NCBI GenBank assembly: GCA_037501455.1
Contig: CM074855.1
Location: 56,427,001-56,491,000, forward strand
Length of the DNA stretch: 64,000 bases
Direction of reading: 5' to 3'
Source of the DNA: Lantana camara
Taxonomy: Eukaryota; Streptophyta; Magnoliopsida; Lamiales; Verbenaceae
The notes below the pieces were generated by a model. The model searched no databases and was not told the DNA's origin. It saw nothing but the letters and a program-made list of their open reading frames with translations. The position numbers and the translations under genes are program-made. Below, piece by piece: positions 55,444-64,000 of the stretch (its first letter is position 1; each line of letters begins with the position of its first letter).

Positions 55444-57879
55444 TGTAACGCCCCGGTTTTTCAAATTTATTAATATGTCATATTTGTTTCTAAATTGCGC
55501 AATTAAATTATTTAATTATGTGATTAATTGTTTTTACGTGATTCATATTTAATTTTATTATAAATTGTTATTATTTTATTTTATTATATTATATTTTAAT
55601 TCAATATTATTTTAAAAACCTAATTCGTATTTTTTTAAGTATAAATATAAATATAGATATATATTTCTTTAATTATTGTTAGTTAATGATTAATGTTAAT
55701 TATGTTGTTAATTAATCATGCTTTAATTAATTAATTACTTGACTTTAATTATGCTTATAAATGAATTTGATTTATTTAATTAAAATATTTATGCATGGAT
55801 TTTTATTGAATTATGCATGGATTTTTAATGTATATATGCATGCATTGCATGAACGAGTTTGTTTGTTTATTTTGTGCTTCGTTCTTATATGAAATGATAT
55901 CGAATTGCCACGAATTTGTAGTATGTCGTAAATATATGTGTTATGAACATGCTTATATGCTTGGTTTATGTTTTCGAATTTAATTTGAATCGAGGAACCA
56001 AATCGGGGGCTAACGAGCACTTAGCGTACCCTTAGTTCCGAATTTAATATCTTGAGCTCGGGAACTCGGATTCGAGTTCCGTCAACTCCGCTGAACTCGT
56101 AAAGAAAATTTGAGTTTAGTAAACTTAGCCTTATATTTTTCCTAAGTCATTTGAACCTCCGAAATCCAACCGAAAAACGAATCGGCGACCAATTTGACCT
56201 TGTTGTACAAAGATAGCCATATCTCATCCAAATTTTAACCAAATTAACCATGGTTTGATTCTTTTGAACCCTAACTCAACCACCTATCCCAAAATATCAT
56301 GCCCTAACCATGCTAACCCTCACACAATCCCCAAACATCAGCCAACGCTACTGCTTTTCAGTCCAGTCCCGTAACCCTTCATCCCTTGGAGATTTTGGAG
56401 CTCAAATCTCATCCAAACTTCATTCAATCAACAAGGTAAGTGTAGGTTTGTCATATATGTTTATTTCTGATCATTTTCATCCTTTCATTCCCGATTTTGA
56501 GCATGGATTCGAGAATTTCTGGGCTTTTTCCGAAAATGGGGAATTTTGGACAATTTATTGATCTCCTTCGATTCTTAATGGTTTTGATTGATTCCAAGCT
56601 TGAGATTGATTGTTTTGACATCCTTATATCATTTATGGTCATTGATTTCATGGTGGTTGAGATATTTATGAGATATCATTTATGACATTTTGAGAAATTT
56701 CACTTGAAGGTCACGTATGCCTTCTGCTCTTGGTTGAACTCATTTGGAACTGATTTATTTGTTGAAATTATGTTGTTTTGCTGCACATTTGATGGCCTTA
56801 AGGACCTAAACTGAGTCGGATTAATTGAAAGCAAGCATACCCTGTTTTCGCGATTGTTTATCCTGTTTTTCTAGCTGATTTTTGCTGTCATACCGGCCCT
56901 CACTAGGAGGTTTAGTGGGGAATGGGAGCTGAGTGCCCTTGGGGGAGTCATGAAACCCCATTGGCCCATGTATGAGGTGGTCGGGTCTTGCTAACCCTTC
57001 CACCACCCGGAGGAAGAAGGTTGGAACTGATTTATGTTATGTTATGTTATGTTATGATTATGCACCGTGCGGGAAGGCCGGGACATGGATTGTCCAAACG
57101 AATATGATTTATTATATATGGTCTGCATGTATTATGATATATTGCATGAACACCTAATCCACATATTAATGATATTTGTCGTATACGGTCGGAGTTTGGT
57201 TGGAGATTGTGCACGCTCACTCGCCGAGCCTTATGTTTATGTATGATTTATGAAAGTAATGAATTAATATGATTAGTCATAAAATCCGAGCATTGATTAA
57301 TCATTCTCTTGCCCTTTTTGGGAACTAATTTCAAATAAAACCTTGTTCGCAATTTATGACTTGCATGTACATGTTTCTATATATGTATATCGCTTCTGCT
57401 CACTCAGTCTTCTAGAGACTGACCCTCTCCCTCCCCAATCTTTTAGTGTGCAGGTTTGACTTTGGAGTTTCGGGCTAGGCGGAGGTGTTTGGAGTCTTTA
57501 AGTTGGTCAAGTTAAGTTAGGAGCGTCTCTGCATTCACCTCATGTATTTATGTTGTAAATGATCCGACCTTGTAAGATCAAGGAATTGATTCTTGTATAA
57601 TTGCTATTGAATTGCTTTTGTTGGGCTTTGTTTATGAGTTTAAAAGAGGCCTGAAGAGCCCAAGTCTGCTTATGGTTTGTATGTTTGAGTTTTAGTTTTT
57701 CGAGGCACTATATTTTGTTGATTGGTTGTTATTGCAGGGTCTAAGTTCCGCCTAGCTTAGGAGGGTTTTATGTTTGTCTCCCGTTCGCTATGGTTTGATA
57801 CGGGTGCGGATTTACCATTTCGTTCCTCGTGTTGAGCCATAGTGTGGGGGATGTGGTGCCTCACGTGCGGGGTGCTACA
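55444..57879 (+). repeat. A2 5' LTR, internally deleted
   Basis: 2436 bp, TGTAACGCCCCGG to GGTGCTACA. It is colinear with the solo A LTR except that about 1.6 kb is missing near 56893, taking out the GACAC palindromes, microsatellite tract and exon-like segment. The A2 3' LTR keeps at least the palindrome and microsatellite part, so the deletion followed insertion or arose during replication. Hairpins at 56061-56080 and 57405-57421 and a donor-like AACAAG/GTAAGT near 56434 remain. Confidence 0.88.
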
Positions 57880-57887
57880 TCCTTAAG

Positions 57888-57900
57888 TGGTATCACAGCC
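57888..57900 (+). other. A2 primer binding site
   Basis: TGGTATCACAGCC, the tRNA-Met site with one change (G to C at position 9), 8 bp after the LTR. Confidence 0.8.
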
Positions 57901-59331
57901 CGGTTGCAAAACCGGTGTTCTCGAGTCGTGTTGGAGTCAATCTAAGTCGAGCGGCATAGGGACTATGTGTTATTGTGTGCTTTGCATCGATCTTGAATAT
58001 GGAATTTGGTTTCTCTTAAAAAATTTGTTGAATTACTTGTTGCATCTTATATGGATTCTTGTCTTTCGTATTGAATATGTGCCATGAGCATGCATTAATC
58101 GCTTGCATCTATTCTTGAAGTGAGTTATGATTTCCAGGTTATAAAGATAATATAAAACCACGGCCAAGTTTTATGATCACAACAATCTATTGCAAATTCC
58201 TTTGGAGGCACGGAAGATAGGAAGGATGCCCGGGGAGAATGCTAGTCGTGTGGCTTTATAGACTGAGTTGCAATTAACGGTTAGGATTCAGAATGGGAGG
58301 TTTGACCTTGGCGATGCGATGGCAGAGGAACTTTTGGTGGAATAGGAATAGGAGTTAATCAAGGGATGGTTGTGACTCAGAAGATCAACTTATGTGAATC
58401 CACTACTTGAAGTGCATTAATTGGATTCAACAGGATCTTTCAACCTAAGGAATGAAGTGAACAAAACCTTGAAGATATTTTGGTCCCGGGTTTGGATCAT
58501 TGAAGAGGTACTAGTAATTAAGAGGAGTAGAGATAACAGGGGTCCGGTAGGGGTTATGCACCAAGGGTCTACAAAGAAGGACTTCGAACTAAGCCTAGTG
58601 ATTAGAAGTCGGGTTCTAGAAGGCAAGCATTTGGGTAAACACAAATAGAGGGAAGGTGGTGATATTGAGAACAGGATTTGAGTTCGCTTTCCAAATCCAA
58701 GCTGAATTGCCATGTTGTGGAGTGAATGGGAAGATATGGAGCAACAAATGGAAACGGTAAAGAAAGGAAATCATGCGCTCAAATATAAGCAATTGGAGGT
58801 GAGTTGAATTCACAAAGGATAAGTACAAAATTCTGGATTGAGGGGACGATTAGAAGTAAAGGTCGAATTTCGAGGAGAGGTGTGGATGCTAACTCCGTGG
58901 ACGTGGAAGAATTAGGGATCAAGAAATTACAATCTCGGATAGTGGAAGGTACTAGTGATTTACAAAGATTCATGGAAAACTTGAAGACCGTGGGAAAGGC
59001 ATGGAATAATCACCAAGTCAAAGTAACCTCGGGATTGGAGGAATGAAGAAAAGCTACCGAGCCACTTTCGAATTTAATAAAGATGACTTCAAGGAAACAA
59101 AGAACCTCAAGTAAGGGATAGGATAATGGAAACAAGAATTCAGAAGGAGAAGTGAGACTAGAGTTTCGGACAAGAATAAGAAAGGAGTTTTGGACATCAA
59201 GAGAACTGGGGAGGGAGTTGAAAGGCCAAATCCTTGATTTCTATATCAGTTAAACTTTACCTAATGGGATTTACTCATCAAGAATTTCGATAAAAGAGGA
59301 ATCAATAGAGTTCAACACGGGACAACAGAAA

Positions 59332-59345
59332 TTTAAGGGGGAGAG
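59332..59345 (+). other. internal polypurine tract copy in A2
   Basis: TTTAAGGGGGAGAG lies almost exactly at the midpoint of the interior and is identical to the terminal tract near 60779-60793. Confidence 0.6.
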
Positions 59346-60576
59346 CACGACCGAGGAATAAATTGGACGATTGAAAGGGTGCTCGAAGAAATATTTTAGT
59401 AGGAATAACGAAATTGCAAATTAAGGAAGACTTGGGAGTCCTATTAGTGGTGATCAGAGATAAATAAGGCGACTTGAATGGTTAAGTTGTTAAGAGGAGA
59501 GTTAAGTTACTAAATTCGGGTTGGAGTCCCTCACTAGGTATAAAGGAAATGGCTTGGAGAATATTCCTACGTATAGAATATGGATCTGGGGTTAACAAAA
59601 TTATAAGGGAGCTTTTGTGAACCCTAAGTCAGAATTGACAGGAGAGAGAGAGAGTCGAATCAAGTTAGCATATAATGGAATGATAGCGATCAAGAGTAAT
59701 CCAATAAGTACAAAGGGGGTTCAATGATGACAATATTATCAAGTCTTTTGTTAGTCCCACGATAATTCGGAAGGAAATTTAAGAAGGAACCAAACCGGAA
59801 AAGATGATCATTGGAGGATTTACACCAAACTTCAAAACGCATCAAGAACATTCTATCTTTGATTCAAGAAATGTAGGGCCAGATACAGAATATAACCTTA
59901 AAGGGGTTAAAGAGAATGAATGGATAATATGAACGGAAGATAGAAAAGGATTCGTGTTAAGGTAGATCCTAATGACGAATACCTCAAGGTAGGGATTGAA
60001 TCGTCAAGGTTGTCAGGAGTAGTTATCCTCGAGGGTATTTTAAACTGCGATATGGGTAAGATAGTAGCTATGGACCTAACTTCAAGACGGATGGTCTAAG
60101 GGCATTCGGGAAGTCAAATTCGGTTAATTAAAAAGAGTTGGTTGGTCGAATGAGGATTAAGGGAAATGATGAAGACTGGAAGCAGTACCAGGCAGAAGGG
60201 ATCTAAGAGTATAATCCCTAAAGGATTCATCAATGGTTTCATCGGGGTATACTGAAGAGGTTAAAGACAAACTGAGCACCGAGTCTATCTTCGGGACAGA
60301 TCATACACTGAACAACGACAACTCACAATTTTAAAACTTCGCAACTACGGTGAACGGTACTTATAGCATCCATGATACATACATTCATGCAAATTCAATT
60401 GAATAATTTCTTTGTTATGTGCTTTGTTTTCTTATCAAGTTAAACTACGTGAAGTAATTGATGATTAACGTGGATGATATATGTTATTTGCCTTGAGGTG
60501 GCTTGTGTGATTTTGAATTTCGTTTTGTGTGTGTTGCTTGGGAGTATAGGAGACTTCCTTTCTCTTATTTTTGTTT

Positions 60577-60738
60577 GAGAGACGGGGTGCTCTCGTTGTT
60601 TCTAAGAGACGGGGATTCTCTTATTTTTGTTTGAGAGACGGGGTACTCTTTTTGCTTGCGAGAGACGGGGTTCTCTCATTGTTGCTCGAGAGACGGGGCT
60701 CTCTCCTTGTTGCTTGCGAGAGACGGGGAATCTCTCAT
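60577..60738 (+). repeat. array of GAGAGACGGGG-NN-CTCTC hairpins in A2
   Basis: Six units in about 160 bp, including GAGAGACGGGGTGCTCTC, AAGAGACGGGGATTCTCTT and GAGAGACGGGGCTCTCTC. Arms vary together (GAGAG with CTCTC, AAGAG with CTCTT). The constant core is ACGGGG. It lies just upstream of the terminal hairpin and polypurine tract. Confidence 0.82.
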
Positions 60739-60761
60739 TGGTGGTTTTAAGCGTGCAGTGA

Positions 60762-60795
60762 ATCCGAGGAGGGATTCTTTTTAAGGGGGAGAGAT
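60762..60795 (+). other. A2 pre-PPT hairpin and polypurine tract
   Basis: GAATCC-GAGGAG-GGATTC (60762-60779), a 6-bp stem, is followed by TTTTAAGGGGGAGAGAT, abutting the LTR at 60796. Confidence 0.75.
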
Positions 60796-62814
60796 TGTAA
60801 CGCCCCGGTTTTTCAATTTTATTAATATGTCATATTTGTTTCTAAATTGCGCAATTAAATTATTTAATTATGTGATTAATTATTTTTACGTGATTCATAT
60901 TTAATTTTATTATAAATTGTTATTATTTTATTTTATTATATTATATTTTAATTCAATATTATTTTAAAAACCTAATTCGTATTTTTTTAAGTATAAATAT
61001 AAATATAGATATATATTTCTTTAATTATTGTTAGTTAATGATTAATGTTAATTATGTTGTTAATTAATCATGCTTTAATTAATTAATTACGTGACTTTAA
61101 TTATGCTTATAAATGAATTTGATTTATTTAATTAAAATATTTATGCATGGATTTTTATTGAATTATGCATGGATTTTTAATGTATATATGCATGCATTGC
61201 ATGAATGAGTTTGTTTGTTTATTTTGTGCTTCGTTCTTATATGAAATGATATCGAATTGCCACGAATTTGTAGTATGTCGTAAATATATGTGTTATAAAC
61301 ATGCTTATATGCTTGGTTTATGTTTTCGAATTTAATTTGAATCGAGGAACCAAATCGGGGGCTAACGAGCACTTAGCGTACCCTTGGTTCCGAATTTAAT
61401 ATCTTGAGCTCGGGAACTCGGATTCGAGTTCCGTCAACTCCACTGAACTCGTAAAGAAAATTCGAGTTTATTAAACTTAGCCTTATATTTTTCCTAAATC
61501 ATTTGAACCTCCGAAATCCAACCGAAATACGAATCGGCGACCAATTTGACCTTGTTGTACAAAGATAGCCATATCTCATCCAAACTTTAACCAAATTAAC
61601 CATGGTTTGATTCTTTTGAACCCTAACTCAACCACCTATCCCAACATATCATTCCCTAACCAAGCTGACCCTCACACAATCCCCATACATCAGCCAAAGC
61701 TACTGCTTTTCGGTCTAGTCCCGTAACCCTTCATCCCTTGGAGATTTTGGAGCTCAAATCTCATCCAAACTTCATTCAATCAACAAGGTAAGTTTAGGTT
61801 TGTCATATATGTTTATTTCTGATCATTTTCATCCTTTCATTCACGATTTTGAGCATGGATTCGAGAATTTCTGGGCTTTTTCCGAAAATGGGGAATTTTG
61901 GACAATTTGTTGATCTCCTTCGATTCTTAATGGTTTTGATTGATTCAAAGCTTGAGATTGATTTTTTTGACATCCTTATATCATTTATGGTCATTGATTT
62001 CATGGTGGTTGAGATATTTATGAGATATCATTTATGACATTTTGAGAAATTTCACTTGAAGGTCACGTATGCCTTCTGCTCTTGGTTGAACTCATTTGGA
62101 ACTGATTTATATGTTGAAATTATGTTGTTTTGCTGCACATTTGATGGCCTTAAGGACCTAAACTGAGTCGGATTAATTGAGAGCAAGCATACCCTGTTTT
62201 CGCGATTGTTTATCCTGTTTTTCTAGTTGATTTTTGATGTCATACCTGCTGCGAACGTTCTTGCTTTTGCTGTCAAAATTCATGGCCTTTTTGCATGTGT
62301 TTCAGTTGAGTTTCTTACAGCTTTTCTTGCTCAGTTTTGTTGCTTATGTTGCCTGCATTTCGTGCTGGGATTTCTGCCCTGTTTCTGCGTTTTCTGTCCA
62401 GTTCAAGAGAGGTTGCTGCTGTGCGACACGGTTGTGTCGTTTTTGCCCGTTCCAGCGAGGAACGGGGGTGCAGTCTGGGCCTGGGATTTCTGTACCGAGA
62501 CACGGGGGTGTCTCGGTCTAGGCTTGGGAGGTGACACGGGGGTGTCACCCCGTTTTTCTTGAACTGTTTTGCTGCGTTCCTTGGACTGCTGCTACTGCTG
62601 TATATATGTATGCATGGCTGCTGTGTATGTTAGTTCTGTGTGTGTTTGTTGCTCCTTGCATGCATGTGGCTGTGTAATTATATATATATTTATGCATGGT
62701 TTGGTTGTGTGTGTATGGTTTTATAATATATTGTATGCATGTGTATATAATATATAATATATATTTGTGTGTGTGCATGCATGTAGTTACGTGTGCATAT
62801 ATATATATATATAT
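60796..62814 (+). repeat. A2 3' LTR, 5' part
   Basis: Starts TGTAACGCCCCGG and closely matches the 5' LTR for its first 1.4 kb, then keeps the segment deleted there: the GACACGGGGGTGTC motifs (about 62452-62552) and a TG/TA microsatellite. Hairpin at 61413-61432. F begins at 62815 after TATAT. Confidence 0.88.
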
Positions 62815-64000
62815 TGTAACGCCCCGATTTTCATTTATTAATATCTTATGTCAAAATATAATTTATAAAATTATTTTATAATACTTTCATGAAATTCATA
62901 TTAAACTTATAATTTATCTCATAACTTGAAAATGTTTATTTCGTGAAATAATTACCGAAAATGATTTAATTGTCAACTTGGCCCTATATGTCCATTCTTT
63001 TAAACTTAGGGACCAAATTGCATGAAAACCTTTGAGGACTAAAGTAATCACTTTCCAAACTTGATATCCTTAATTGCATAACTTAAATAACCTGAAGGGT
63101 TTAATTGTAAATATTACATATTTCCCAAATATCACGGTATATCATCTCCTAGCTTCCAAACTCATTTCATTCTTGATCTTTCATCATATTTGCTTCTTGC
63201 TCTCACCGAACCACAACTCCAAAGAAGGGAAGAAGAGATTTCATCAAATCGTCCAAGTGTATTCAAGAAGCTCCAAGCTTTTAAGCTCAAGCATCCATCA
63301 TCATCTTCTCCATCCATTCTTTACCTTCAAGAGCATGTAAGTGGATATATATGATCTTGAGCATATTTGATTGAGCTAGGGTTTAGGAATTATATGCTAG
63401 ATGAGTTAGTTGAAGTTGGAAGCATGATTATGTGATTATTTCATGAATTATGGCATGAGTTATAGCTTGAATTCTTGAATATTTAGCTTGAATGACCAAG
63501 TGTGATCATGAGTGTGGAATCATGAATTCTTGATGATCTTGTGTGCTTTGAGTGTTTAAGTGCTGGAATATCATTTCTTGAACCTATATGCATCATATTT
63601 CCAGAAAATATATGTTTGTGTTGTTCAAAATGGAATTTTGGGTGGCTTTGTTTGCATTCCCGTAGCCCTCCCCTGTTTTGCTCTGTTCTGTAAATTGCAG
63701 AAGCAGGGAACGGCTGTTCCCAGCCTCAAGGCATTGGGGAAACGGGCGTTCCCACCTTTTCAAATGAACAAGGCGGCCGAGCATGGGAACGGTCGTTCCC
63801 ATTTTGGCCTTGCGCCGGAAGGGCCGTTCCCAGCTAAGGCGCATTTCTAAAATGGGAAATCGTTGGTGCGAGTTTGGGGTTATGGGAACGACCATTCCCA
63901 GTTTACAAAGGGGTTCGGAACGGCCGTTCCCACCTTGCTGACAGAACAAATGTGACTGCATAAAATTACAATTTTAGCCCCTCGATCCAACGACTTCCTT
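62815..64000 (+). mobile_element. F-family LTR, 5' part (runs off window)
   Basis: Starts TGTAACGCCCCGATTTTC and is related to the B LTR: blocks near 63000-63100 (ACTTGATA-CCTTAATTGCAT) and the AGCATGTAAGTGG donor-like site near 63335 align with B. The palindrome cluster at 63703-63930 matches the B motif. The probable target duplication is TATAT (62810-62814), with the partner outside the window. The minus-strand 122-codon frame across the palindromes is incidental. Confidence 0.75.
63703..63930. repeat. GGGAACGGCCGTTCCC-type palindromes in F LTR
   Basis: Six imperfect copies, including GGGAACGGCTGTTCCC, GGGAACGGTCGTTCCC, GGGAACGACCATTCCC and GGAACGGCCGTTCCC, with unrelated spacers. Same motif and relative position as in B although the surrounding LTR has diverged. 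Confidence 0.82.

Larger units (their letters stand above)
57880..60795 (+). other. A2 interior: no gag-pol
   Basis: 2916 bp, purine-rich on the plus strand, with no frame of 100 codons that I recognise. The leader after the primer site (GCCCGGTTGCAAAACCG and following) resembles B and C. Near 59332-59380 it shares an AAGGGGGAGAGC context with B, and near 60345 the GGTGAACGGTAC phrase. Confidence 0.75.
55444..62814 (+). mobile_element. A2: apparently non-autonomous A-family LTR element, cut by F
   Basis: 5' LTR 55444-57879, interior 57880-60795, 3' LTR from 60796 to 62814 where F begins; the rest lies beyond the window. The interior has a primer site, internal polypurine copy, hairpin array, terminal hairpin and polypurine tract but no recognisable gag-pol, matching the plan of B. 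Confidence 0.88.

Noticed and set aside
58804..59046. 80-codon ORF in the A2 interior, as a possible residual gag
   Set aside because: No Gag core or zinc knuckle; purine-rich non-coding sequence often leaves frames of this size open.
63593..63961. 122-codon minus-strand ORF in the F LTR
   Set aside because: Also generated by GGGAACGGCCGTTCCC palindromes. Its likeness to the B frame follows from the shared DNA motif.

Overview
This is plant nuclear DNA, most likely a eudicot judging by AT-rich intergenic sequence, from a gene-poor and probably heterochromatic region. I see no intact host gene, tRNA, rRNA or CRISPR array. Nearly all 64 kb is transposable-element sequence: Ty3/gypsy LTR elements of chromovirus (Tekay/Del-like) type and apparently non-autonomous relatives, the 3' part of one Ty1/copia element, and a decayed Mutator-like (MULE) transposase. 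I label the gypsy LTR families A to F. All six start TGTAAC, followed two bases later by CCC; those whose 3' end is visible end in TACA, and the full-length ones are 2.4 to 4.1 kb long.

Layout. 1-2365: 3' part of an A-type LTR, inserted in a copia element (2366-5950) whose 3' LTR abuts the MULE pseudogene (about 5951-7470, minus strand). 7639-8752: start of a D-type LTR, cut by element E1. E1 (minus strand) has its 3' LTR at 8753-12786 and pol at 12787-16284. E1 is split by E2 (plus strand, 16285-39218, target duplication CCTTT), which has a 5' LTR, an extra ORF, gag-pol and a 3' LTR. Element B (29847-38357, target duplication ATGTT) sits inside the E2 3' LTR. E1 resumes at 39224 with gag and its own copy of the extra ORF, and is cut at 41921 by element C (minus strand). 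The 3' LTR of C holds a solo A-type LTR (44214-48322, target duplication GTGTG). C gag-pol is at 48790-53286. The 5' LTR of C is cut at 55444 by A2 (plus strand), whose 3' LTR is cut at 62815 by an F-type LTR that runs off the window. The nest reads D > E1 > {E2 > B; C > {A solo, A2 > F}}.

How the parts relate. E1, E2 and C encode a Gag with two CCHC knuckles, aspartic protease, reverse transcriptase, RNase H, a DDE integrase and a chromodomain-like C-terminus. All are broken, mostly by C-to-T or G-to-A nonsense changes. B and A2 have LTRs, a tRNA-Met primer site and a polypurine tract but no recognisable gag-pol. Their primer-site leader is nearly the same as that of C, so a C-like element may have mobilised them. 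B is the youngest datable insertion: I count 10 differences between its two 2688-bp LTRs.

The most interesting material is not protein coding. It is a set of repeated or covarying hairpins shared across LTR families: a stem-loop just before the polypurine tract in five elements, arrays of GAGAGACGGGG-NN-CTCTC hairpins in B and A2, an internal copy of the polypurine tract near the middle of B and A2, family-specific clusters of GC-rich palindromes inside the LTRs, and a conserved splice-site-like layout inside the LTRs. The E family also carries an unrecognised acidic ORF between primer site and gag.
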